A stretch of 64,000 nucleotides of DNA from positions 372,001 to 436,000 of the forward strand of contig NZ_LIYH01000004.1 of the NCBI RefSeq assembly GCF_001905885.1, written 5' to 3'. Source of the stretch: Streptomyces sp. CB03234 (lineage in GTDB: Bacteria > Actinomycetota > Actinomycetes > Streptomycetales > Streptomycetaceae). Below are positions 25,829-32,503 of this stretch, one piece after another. The number at the start of each line of letters is the position of its first letter. Position 1 is the stretch's first letter. The notes below the pieces were generated by a model that saw only the letters and a program-made list of their open reading frames with translations, had not been told where the DNA came from and did no database searches. The position numbers and the translations under genes were made by a program.

Positions 25829-27656
25829 CGGTGACCTGTTGGGCGACGGCCCCTGTCCGGACGGTCAGCCCCTCCGCGACCAGCTTGTCGACCGGGTGGC
25901 CGGCGGCCAGCCACGCGTGCAGCGCGGAGGCGCCGGCTGCCGGATCGACGTCCCCGCCGGGGCCCGAGGTGAGGCGCAGCAGATCACCCGCCCGGGTGCG
26001 GACGGTGCAGTCGCCGGGCCCCGTCACGTAGACGGCGAGGGCGCAATGCGGGTGCAGGTTCAGCACTTCGGCGGTCCAGTCGGGCGGTGAGCCGAGACGG
26101 GGGTCGTCGGGGGAGCCGTGACGGACGATGACGTCGGCGAGGTCGAGGGCCCCCGGGTCACGGGTGTCCTCGTGGACGGCCGTATGCGCCTCGCCGTCGC
26201 CTTCCGGCGCGTACGACGGATCGGCGTACCGTTCCACGGCGACGTCGCACGCCCCCACGAGCCGGGTGAGCACACGGAGCGGAGCGGTGTGCACAGCGGG
26301 CTGGTGGCGGGGGAGGGGCAGCGGTTCGAGGAGCGCGGGCCAGGACGGTTCGGGCACGCCCATGCTGTCGTAGAACAGCCGGCGCAGCCGGGTGGCGGAC
26401 TCGCCCGGCAGCGAGGTGGTGAACTCCCGCGGCCCCGGCAGCGGACGGTGTCGCGCGACCAGGGAGTCGAGTTGCGGGCGTACGGGGGCGTCCGGGTCCA
26501 GGCGCGGTGCCCGCCGTACGAAGTCGGCGGCGGGCGAGTGCGGGTCGAGCCCGGCCAGCGGGGCCGCGCCCAGCAGTACGGGGGTGCCGAGCGCCGCGGC
26601 GTAGTAGGTGACCGACCCGTGGTCCCCGATCACCGCGTCCGCCGCGATGACGGCCTGCCGCCAGTCCTCCAGCGGATCGACCAGCGTCAGCCCGCCGCGC
26701 CGCGCGCGATCCAGCCAGGCGCGGATCTGCCCGGGGCCGTGGCCGTGCCAGATGTTGGGATGCAGGACGGCGGCGAGACGGTACTCGTCGGCGGGGAGCT
26801 CGGCGGTCAGACGGGGAAGGAGGGACGGCAGGACGTCATCGCCGCCGTCGCCGAACAACGACTCCGGGTTCCAGGTCGAGTTGAGCACCACGAGCCGCTG
26901 CCCACGCCGTACCCCCAGCGCCCGCCGGAACCGCTCCCGGTAGCGGGTGGCCGCCAGCATCCGGTCGAAGCAGGGGTCTCCGGCGAGGACGGCCGTGGGG
27001 GCGGCTTCGGGACAGGCGGTGCGCAGCCGGTCGAGCTGCTCGGGGTGGGAGAGGACGAGGGCGTCCGCGATGGGCCGGCCGTCGTCGTCCGAGAGCAGCC
27101 ACTCCGGGGAGAGCCCGAAAACGGGCACCGGCTTCCCGGCTTCCCGGCTTCCCGGCTTCCCGGCTTCCCGGCTTCCCGGCTTCCCGGCTTCCCGGCTTCC
27201 CGGCTTCCCGGCTTCCCGGCTTCCCGGCTTCCCGGCTTCCCGGCTTCCCGGCTTCCCGGCTTCCCGGCTTCCCGGCTTCGCCAGCGTTTTAGTGTAGCCG
27301 ACGCCATGTGACAGGACGATCAACGTGCCTGGCAGCGCCCGTAGTCGACCGCCGAAGCTCGCCGAGATTGCCAGGTCGACCGGCGTGTGGACGGCCTGTT
27401 CCCATGGCACTACCGGTACGCCCGTTTCCGCGAGCAGTTCGGCGACTCCCGAGCTGAACGGCGACGAACCCGTGCAGGAGGCGAGGAGCTGGACGCGTAC
27501 GTCGTCGTGGAAGAGGGGCACGATGTCCAGGAGCCGGGTCGCCGACGTGACGTTGTGCACGACCAGCAGTACCCGTCGGCAGCGCCCGCGGGTGGTCCAG
27601 CGAGAGGCGTCGTCGCCGACCGGAACGCGTATCCAGTCGGAACGTCCCTCGTTCAT
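25809..27656 (-). CDS. CDP-glycerol glycerophosphotransferase-like protein carrying an in-frame octanucleotide repeat
   Basis: 615 residues. The two halves flank a repeat at 27131-27279. The first ~125 residues contain RRVLLVVHNVTSATRLLDIVPLF and GTLIVLSHGVGYTK, the later part LHPNIWHGHGPGQIRAWL and DAVIGDHGSVTYYAAALGTPVLL, the TagF-like pattern (nucleotide-sugar type GT-B fold with a GDxSxxxYY motif). The repeat encodes KPGSREAG six times between GYTKTLA and VFGLSPEWLL. Because 18 x 8 = 144 nt, the gene is in frame now, but gaining or losing one unit would shift the frame. Probable function: modification of a surface polymer (inference). Substrate not established. Confidence 0.75.
   Translation of the reverse strand: MNEGRSDWIRVPVGDDASRWTTRGRCRRVLLVVHNVTSATRLLDIVPLFHDDVRVQLLASCTGSSPFSSGVAELLAETGVPVVPWEQAVHTPVDLAISASFGGRLRALPGTLIVLSHGVGYTKTLAKPGSREAGKPGSREAGKPGSREAGKPGSREAGKPGSREAGKPGSREAGKPVPVFGLSPEWLLSDDDGRPIADALVLSHPEQLDRLRTACPEAAPTAVLAGDPCFDRMLAATRYRERFRRALGVRRGQRLVVLNSTWNPESLFGDGGDDVLPSLLPRLTAELPADEYRLAAVLHPNIWHGHGPGQIRAWLDRARRGGLTLVDPLEDWRQAVIAADAVIGDHGSVTYYAAALGTPVLLGAAPLAGLDPHSPAADFVRRAPRLDPDAPVRPQLDSLVARHRPLPGPREFTTSLPGESATRLRRLFYDSMGVPEPSWPALLEPLPLPRHQPAVHTAPLRVLTRLVGACDVAVERYADPSYAPEGDGEAHTAVHEDTRDPGALDLADVIVRHGSPDDPRLGSPPDWTAEVLNLHPHCALAVYVTGPGDCTVRTRAGDLLRLTSGPGGDVDPAAGASALHAWLAAGHPVDKLVAEGLTVRTGAVAQQVTVTEWAG
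27131..27279. repeat. tandem octanucleotide repeat, 18 perfect units plus 5 nt, inside a coding sequence
   Basis: On the plus strand the unit is gcttcccg, repeated without a single mismatch from 27131 to 27274, followed by gcttc at 27275-27279. An 8-bp unit is not a multiple of three, so changes of one or two units shift the frame of the surrounding gene. On the coding (minus) strand it gives repeated KPGSREAG. Perfect, long simple repeats inside coding regions are the known signature of slipped-strand phase variation. Its copy number may also be affected by assembly of the genome. Confidence 0.95.
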
Positions 27657-27710
27657 CCCGTGTCCCTCGGTCGGCCATGAAGCGCCACAGCCTATCGCGG
27701 GGGGCGGCGG

Positions 27711-27869
27711 TCACGTCCGGCCGGGCTGCTGGCAGGTCGGGCACGGTTCGTCCTCGCCGCGGGCGTTGATCACGGTGCCCCACTCGCCGCAGTCGTGGCA
27801 GTCGCGAGCCAGGGCGATGTTTGTCCGGAGTGCGGGGGTGGGAGTAGACGGGTCGGCTTCGTGGGCCAT
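27711..27869 (-). CDS. small zinc-ribbon-like protein
   Basis: 52 residues from ATG 27869, with GAGGAG nine nt upstream. The protein has CHDCGEWGTV followed after ~13 residues by CPTCQQPG, two CxxC pairs typical for a small zinc ribbon. No other domain is present. It lies 54 nt upstream of the repeat-containing gene and 77 nt downstream of the MFS pump, on the same strand. The function is unknown; similar peptides are common in Streptomyces. Confidence 0.6.
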   Translation of the reverse strand: MAHEADPSTPTPALRTNIALARDCHDCGEWGTVINARGEDEPCPTCQQPGRT

Positions 27870-27946
27870 GCGGTGAAACTCCTCATACAGCGCGTATGGG
27901 TAAGTTTGCCAGAGTTCGTATGTGTATGCAATGGTCCCTGCAAGCC

Positions 27947-29140
27947 TCACGGATGTACCCGCGGCTCGCGCAGGCCGCACAGCAGCAGCCGCCCCACGGC
28001 GGGGAGAACGATCAGAGGGGCGAGCGCGGTCTGCAGGGACGTGGCGTCGGCGAGGGCCCCGATCAGCGGGCTCACGGCGCCGCCCGCGCTGACCGTCAAC
28101 CCCAGGGTGACGCCGCCGGCGGTGCCGACGCGTCGGGGCAGGTAGTCCTGGCCGAGCGTCACATGCAGGGAGAACGGCACGTACAGGCCCGCCGAGGTGA
28201 GGGCGACGAACACGTACAGCAGCGGGCCGGGGACGAGGACGACGCCCGCCACGGCCGGGACGGTCAGGGCGTAGGACCAGCGGACGACGGGCAGGCGGCC
28301 GAAGCGCGTGGCGAGCCTCCCGCCGGCCACGGTGCCGACCGCGCCGCCGAGGTAGAGGACGAACAGCGCGACCGTGCCGGCCGCGTCCCCGCCGCCGGTG
28401 CGCCCGCCCGCGTACAGCGCGATGAACGTGCCGAGGCCGACGAAGACGACCGAGCGGCACACGATGGCGCCCGACAGGCGCAGGAAGGAGGCCCAGTCGT
28501 CCCGCCCGGCGGCCAGGCCCGCGCGGGCGGCCGCCGCCGCGGCGGCCGGCGGCGTCATCGCCCGCAGCGCGGCCACGCACAGGGCCGCGCCCGCGAGGGC
28601 GGGGACGACCAGCAGCGGCGAGGCCCGCAGGCCGCCCGTGGCGATGACGGCGGTGACCATCAGGGGCGCCGCGGCGAAGCCGAGGTTCCCGCCGAGGGAG
28701 AACCGGCCCATCGCGATGTGGCTGCCACGACTGGCCACCCGCGCCACCCGCGCGGCCTCCGGGTGGTACGCGGCGACCCCGATCCCGGACACCGCGACGA
28801 CCGCCAGGGTGAGGGCGTACGAGCCGGTGACACCGGCCAGGGCGACGCCGACCCCGCCGGCCAGGGTGCTGACCGGCAGCAGCCACCGCATGGCCCACCT
28901 GTCGGTCAGCGCCCCGAACAGCGGCTGCACCGCCGACGACAGCAGCGAGGCGGCCAGGACGACGCCGGAGGCGGCGGCGTACGTGTAGGCGCGCTCGGAC
29001 ACGAGGAACGGCACCAGCGCGGCCACGGCGCCCTGGTAGACGTCCACACAGGCATGCCCGAGGGACAGCAGCGTGATGGGCCGGTTGCGAGAGATCCGGT
29101 CGCGAGGAATGCGGTAGCGAGAGGTGAGGGTGATCGACAC
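27947..29140 (-). CDS. MFS transporter, fosmidomycin-resistance (Fsr)-like
   Basis: 397 residues if GTG 29140 is the start; an in-frame ATG at 29191 sits only 2 nt from the divergent AraC start, which would leave no room for a promoter. Twelve helices are predicted. The first helix region ITLLSLGHACVDVYQGAVAALVPFL and the loop FGALTDRWAMRWLLP (motif A region) are characteristic of the Fsr group of drug exporters, as are SGIGVAAYHPEAARVA in helix 4 and FSLHVTLGQDYLPRRVGTAGGVTLGL late in the protein. Probably a small-molecule exporter controlled by the divergent AraC regulator. Confidence 0.82.
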   Translation of the reverse strand: MSITLTSRYRIPRDRISRNRPITLLSLGHACVDVYQGAVAALVPFLVSERAYTYAAASGVVLAASLLSSAVQPLFGALTDRWAMRWLLPVSTLAGGVGVALAGVTGSYALTLAVVAVSGIGVAAYHPEAARVARVASRGSHIAMGRFSLGGNLGFAAAPLMVTAVIATGGLRASPLLVVPALAGAALCVAALRAMTPPAAAAAAARAGLAAGRDDWASFLRLSGAIVCRSVVFVGLGTFIALYAGGRTGGGDAAGTVALFVLYLGGAVGTVAGGRLATRFGRLPVVRWSYALTVPAVAGVVLVPGPLLYVFVALTSAGLYVPFSLHVTLGQDYLPRRVGTAGGVTLGLTVSAGGAVSPLIGALADATSLQTALAPLIVLPAVGRLLLCGLREPRVHP

Positions 29141-29193
29141 CCGGCCATCGTCGCCGCGCACGAACTGGCCCGCTTCCGATAAATTGCCCATCC

Positions 29194-29940
29194 ATGCCGG
29201 ACATCCGCCACACCCCCGAGGCGCCCACCCGCAGCCAGACGCTCGCCCCCGGAGAGCGCATCGACGCGCACCGCCACGACGACCACCAGATCGTCTACGC
29301 GGGCTCCGGCGTCCTCGCCGTCACCACCGACTCCGGCACCTGGTTCGCCCCCGGCACCCGCGCCATCTGGGTGCCCGCCGGATGCGTCCACGCGCACCGC
29401 GCGCACGGCCGGCTCGACCTGCACCTGCTCGGGCTGCCCGCCGACACCAACCCCCTCGGCCTGGACACCCCCACCGTCCTCGCCGTCAGTCCCCTGCTGC
29501 GCGAACTGATCCTCGCCTGCACCCGCGGCCCCCACGACGACACCCCCGAGCGGCGGCGCCTCCGCGCCGTCCTCCTCGACCAGCTGCGCGCCTCGCCCCA
29601 GCAGCCCGTCCAGCTGCCCACCGCCACCGACCCCCGCCTCCGCGCCGTGTGCGACCTGCTGCACCGTGACCCCGCCGACCCCCGCAGCCTGGCGTCGCTG
29701 GGCGCCGCCGTCGGAGCCGGTGAGCGCACCCTCAGCCGCCTCTTCCGCCGCGACCTGGGCATGACCTTCCCGCAGTGGCGGACCCAACTGCGCCTCTACC
29801 ACGCCCTGCGCATGCTCGCCGACGACGTACCGGTGACCACCGTCGCCCACCGCTGCGGCTGGTCCTCCACCAGCGCCTTCATCGACGTCTTCCGCCGCGC
29901 CTTCGGTCACACCCCCGGCACCCACAACCGCCGTCCCTGA
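29194..29940 (+). CDS. AraC family transcriptional regulator with N-terminal cupin
   Basis: 248 residues. The N-terminal cupin part (EAPTRSQTLAPGERIDAHRHDDHQIVYAGSG, with HRHDDHQ metal/ligand pocket residues) is followed by two helix-turn-helix motifs: SLASLGAAVGAGERTLSRLFRRDLG and PVTTVAHRCGWSSTSAFIDVFRRAFGHTPG. It is divergently oriented to the MFS gene, the common layout of an AraC regulator that controls its neighbour. No Shine-Dalgarno site is visible before ATG 29194, so the transcript may be leaderless. Its stop TGA lies inside the terminator hairpin. Confidence 0.88.
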   Translation: MPDIRHTPEAPTRSQTLAPGERIDAHRHDDHQIVYAGSGVLAVTTDSGTWFAPGTRAIWVPAGCVHAHRAHGRLDLHLLGLPADTNPLGLDTPTVLAVSPLLRELILACTRGPHDDTPERRRLRAVLLDQLRASPQQPVQLPTATDPRLRAVCDLLHRDPADPRSLASLGAAVGAGERTLSRLFRRDLGMTFPQWRTQLRLYHALRMLADDVPVTTVAHRCGWSSTSAFIDVFRRAFGHTPGTHNRRP

Positions 29941-29964
29941 GCCGCGCGTGCCGCTCAGGGACGG
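29931..29964. terminator. bidirectional terminator hairpin between araC-type gene and CIS operon
   Basis: CCGTCCCTGAGC (29931-29942) and GCTCAGGGACGG (29953-29964) are perfect 12-bp complements around a 10-nt loop. The left arm includes the AraC stop codon. It lies between convergent genes, so it can end transcription from both sides. No U-tract, as usual for high-GC actinomycetes. Confidence 0.85.
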
Positions 29965-29975
29965 TTGACCGGATG

Positions 29976-30001
29976 CACCGGGTACACCGGGTACACCGGG
30001 T
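29976..30001. repeat. short tandem 9-bp repeat, ~3 copies
   Basis: The unit caccgggta is repeated at 29976, 29985 and 29994, the last ending in caccgggt just at the CIS amidase stop. It is only in the short gap between two convergent genes. Confidence 0.7.
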
Positions 30002-30888
30002 CAGACGTTCGGCACCTTCAGCTTGTCCCAGCTCGTCCTGCCCGGGATGCCGTCGGCGTCGCTCCCCGCGTAGCCGAGCTTGCGCTGCCAGGCGGCGTAC
30101 GACTTCCGGTCGGCCTCGCTCCACTCCGGGCCTGGGCCGACCTCGTACCGTCCGCACCCCTCCGCCACCAGCCGCTTGCCCATCGCCGTGATGACCGGGC
30201 TGCGCCGGCCCGGTGTGAAGAACGCGGCGCCGGGGAACGGCTCGTACGACGACGGGGGTTTCGGCGCGGGCGGCTTCGCCGGACCGTCCGGCTTTCTCCC
30301 GAGCCGCTGCCCGATCCGGCTCCGCATCGAGTCCATGGTGAACCCGCGCGGGTCGATCTTCCCCGGCTGCCACTCCTTGTGCCCGATCACCGAGCGGTGC
30401 GACCAGCCGTGCGCCCGGCACAGCGCGGCCGCCGCCTTCTCGATCGCCTCCAGCTGGGCGGCGGGCCACGGGTCGGTGCCGTTGCCGAGGTTGACGCACT
30501 CGAAGCCGTAGAAGTACCGGTTGCCGTCGGTGTTGGCCTCGTTGTCGGCGGGCAGCGACGCCCGCTCGTCGATCACCGCGCGGAGGACGTCGTCGTCGCC
30601 GAGCCCCGCGTGGTTGGCCCGCCCGTTGCCGACCAGATGCACCGAGCCGTCCTTGGCGATCACCCCGTGGCACAGCGGGCCCGGCAGGCTCGAATGGCCG
30701 TCGTAGCAGATGTTGACGGAGTTCTGGGTGCCCGAGGTGACCGTGTGGTGGATCATCACCCCGTGCACCGGCCCCCACGGGCCCTTGTGATTGCGGTTGT
30801 GCGTACGCCAGTTCCGGTGCTCGACGACCTTCAGGCCCTCGTCACGAAGGACCTTGAGCAGCTGGGAGGCGGACAGCGGAGTTGCCAT
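30001..30888 (-). CDS. N-acetylmuramoyl-L-alanine amidase with C-terminal binding region, last gene of the CIS operon
   Basis: 295 residues from ATG 30888. Residues ~20-190 form an amidase_2/PGRP domain with zinc ligand His in GVMIHHTVTS (His47/48), HLVGNGRANHAG and the SVIGHKEWQPGKIDP motif. After a Pro/Lys linker, residues ~215-295 (FFTPGRRSPVITAMGKRLV then YAAWQRKLGYAGSDADGIPGRTSWDKL) form a peptidoglycan-binding-like module. It has no signal peptide. Placed at the end of the injection operon, it probably helps the needle or particle cross peptidoglycan or frees cytoplasmic particles on lysis (inference). Confidence 0.88.
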   Translation of the reverse strand: MATPLSASQLLKVLRDEGLKVVEHRNWRTHNRNHKGPWGPVHGVMIHHTVTSGTQNSVNICYDGHSSLPGPLCHGVIAKDGSVHLVGNGRANHAGLGDDDVLRAVIDERASLPADNEANTDGNRYFYGFECVNLGNGTDPWPAAQLEAIEKAAAALCRAHGWSHRSVIGHKEWQPGKIDPRGFTMDSMRSRIGQRLGRKPDGPAKPPAPKPPSSYEPFPGAAFFTPGRRSPVITAMGKRLVAEGCGRYEVGPGPEWSEADRKSYAAWQRKLGYAGSDADGIPGRTSWDKLKVPNV

Positions 30889-30920
30889 CGTGGTGCTCCT
30901 TTCCGGTGGGGTGGGATCCG

Positions 30921-32435
30921 TCAGCTCTCGCCCTGCGAGGAAGCCGCCGTCTCGGCGGCCCTCGCCTCCGCCTCGGCCTCGGCCTCCGCCGCCAGCTCCT
31001 CCTCCTTGGCCGCCGGGACCGGACCGGACAGCGGCCCGAACGCCAGGCGCAGATCCGAGACCGAGCCCTCGCCGAACACCCAGGCCAGCGGCGCGTAGTG
31101 GACCTGAATCCCGCTCGCGGCCCGGAGCAGCGGCCGCCGGGCCGCGTCCGCCGGCCACTCCACGTCACCGGTCGCCGTCCGCGCGGCCACGGTCCAGAAG
31201 TCGCCGGAGCGGTACGTCCGGCCCGGCTCGAAGTACACCTCGACGCCGTCCTCCAGCGGCAGCCAGCGGCCCTCCTCGATCCGCAGCGCCCCGCCCCGGG
31301 CCTTCGGCGCGCCCTTGTGCGCACGGCCGCTCACCGCCCGGTGGTCCCAGCGCCGCAGGAACGGCCCGCGCTCGGGGCGCCGGCCCACCGACGGGTCGGG
31401 CTCCGCCGACAGCCGCACGCGCCGCCCCGGCAGGTCGACCTCCTCGACCCGCAGCAGCGGCAGCGGCTCACCGCGGCTGACGTAGGCGGTGTCGGCGAAC
31501 TCGACCCAGTCGCCCACGTTCACGTCCAGCTTGTCGTCGCCGCCCAGCGAGGCCAGCTCCACCCACGTACCGTCGAGGCCGTCGACCGCGAAGGTCACCG
31601 AGCCGTTCTCCCGTGACCACTTGAACGTGGCGTCCTCCGCCGTCCCGCCCTGGTGGACCTCCACCCGGTACAGCTGGTTCTCCGGGCCCCGGTAGCGGGC
31701 GTCCGGCCTGACCAGGCACGGGTCCTCGTCCGCGTGGTCAGGGCGCCGGCTGCGCGCCGCCATGCGCGAGGTGGGGGCCTGCGCGGCCGCCCAGGCCGCG
31801 AAGGCGGCACGGATCTGGTCCTTGTCCCGCTGGTCCGCCACCTCCAGCCGGTCGCCCGGCAGCGGAAGCACCTGCCAGACGACCTTCAGCCGGGCCGCCG
31901 TGTCGGGCATCGCGGAGCCGAGCGCCACCTCCCGCAGCAGCGGGTCCTCGGCCGCGGTCACGACACGCTCCCACACCTTCAGATACGCCAGGTAAGGGAA
32001 GTGCGCGGGCAGCCGGTCACCGGGCCGCTCCGGGTCCCGGTACCCGTCGGGCTGGTCCCAGTACGTCCAGGTGCCGGGCGACGCCGGAGGTGTGGCCGTC
32101 TCGTCCTCGGCCGCCTGCCCGTCGTCGACGACCGGCGTACCGGAGCGCGGCCGCGTCGCGTCGAGCGCGATGCCGTCGACGTAGTAACGGCCGGGCCCGA
32201 TGGTCAGCTCGTCCAGCTCCTGGCCACGGCCCTTGAAGTCGATCGCGAAACCGGTCGCGCCGCGCGGGCCGCCGTGCTGTCCGATGACGTCGGCGGCGAT
32301 CGTACGGGCCAGGGCCAGCTGGATCGCGGCCTGCTCATTGGCGTCCGCGTCGAGCTGGACGCGGCCCTGCTGGGCGATCACCGCCGAGTACTGCCGCTCC
32401 GGCCGGAAGGTGACGCGGGAGAGGTCTGCGTGCAT
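30921..32435 (-). CDS. DUF6519-type CIS structural protein
   Basis: 504 residues from ATG 32435, which precedes the conserved opening MHADLSRVTFRPERQYSAVIAQQGRVQLDADANEQ. An in-frame ATG at 32507 would overlap the upstream stop as ATGA and is an alternative start, but that extra part resembles nothing conserved. The centre has GPGRYYVDGIALD and later VEVHQGGTAEDATFKWSRENGSVTFAVD and YRSGDFWTVAAR. These are family traits of large DUF6519 proteins in CIS and tail operons. The C-terminal end is Glu/Ala-rich. Exact place in the particle (fibre or baseplate periphery) is not known. Confidence 0.72.
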   Translation of the reverse strand: MHADLSRVTFRPERQYSAVIAQQGRVQLDADANEQAAIQLALARTIAADVIGQHGGPRGATGFAIDFKGRGQELDELTIGPGRYYVDGIALDATRPRSGTPVVDDGQAAEDETATPPASPGTWTYWDQPDGYRDPERPGDRLPAHFPYLAYLKVWERVVTAAEDPLLREVALGSAMPDTAARLKVVWQVLPLPGDRLEVADQRDKDQIRAAFAAWAAAQAPTSRMAARSRRPDHADEDPCLVRPDARYRGPENQLYRVEVHQGGTAEDATFKWSRENGSVTFAVDGLDGTWVELASLGGDDKLDVNVGDWVEFADTAYVSRGEPLPLLRVEEVDLPGRRVRLSAEPDPSVGRRPERGPFLRRWDHRAVSGRAHKGAPKARGGALRIEEGRWLPLEDGVEVYFEPGRTYRSGDFWTVAARTATGDVEWPADAARRPLLRAASGIQVHYAPLAWVFGEGSVSDLRLAFGPLSGPVPAAKEEELAAEAEAEAEARAAETAASSQGES

Positions 32436-32503
32436 GGGAAGGGTCCCCCTAGGAAGTCCGTCGTGCAGAAGGTGAGGGTCGAGGAGTCGTACGGGCGGCA
32501 GGC

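Noticed and set aside
27131..27279. CRISPR-like array
   Set aside because: Units are 8 bp, contiguous and without spacers, so it is a simple tandem repeat.
26118..27311. 397-residue plus-strand frame containing repeated PGFPASR units
   Set aside because: This is just the antisense translation of the octanucleotide repeat; the minus-strand gene has conserved domains on both sides.
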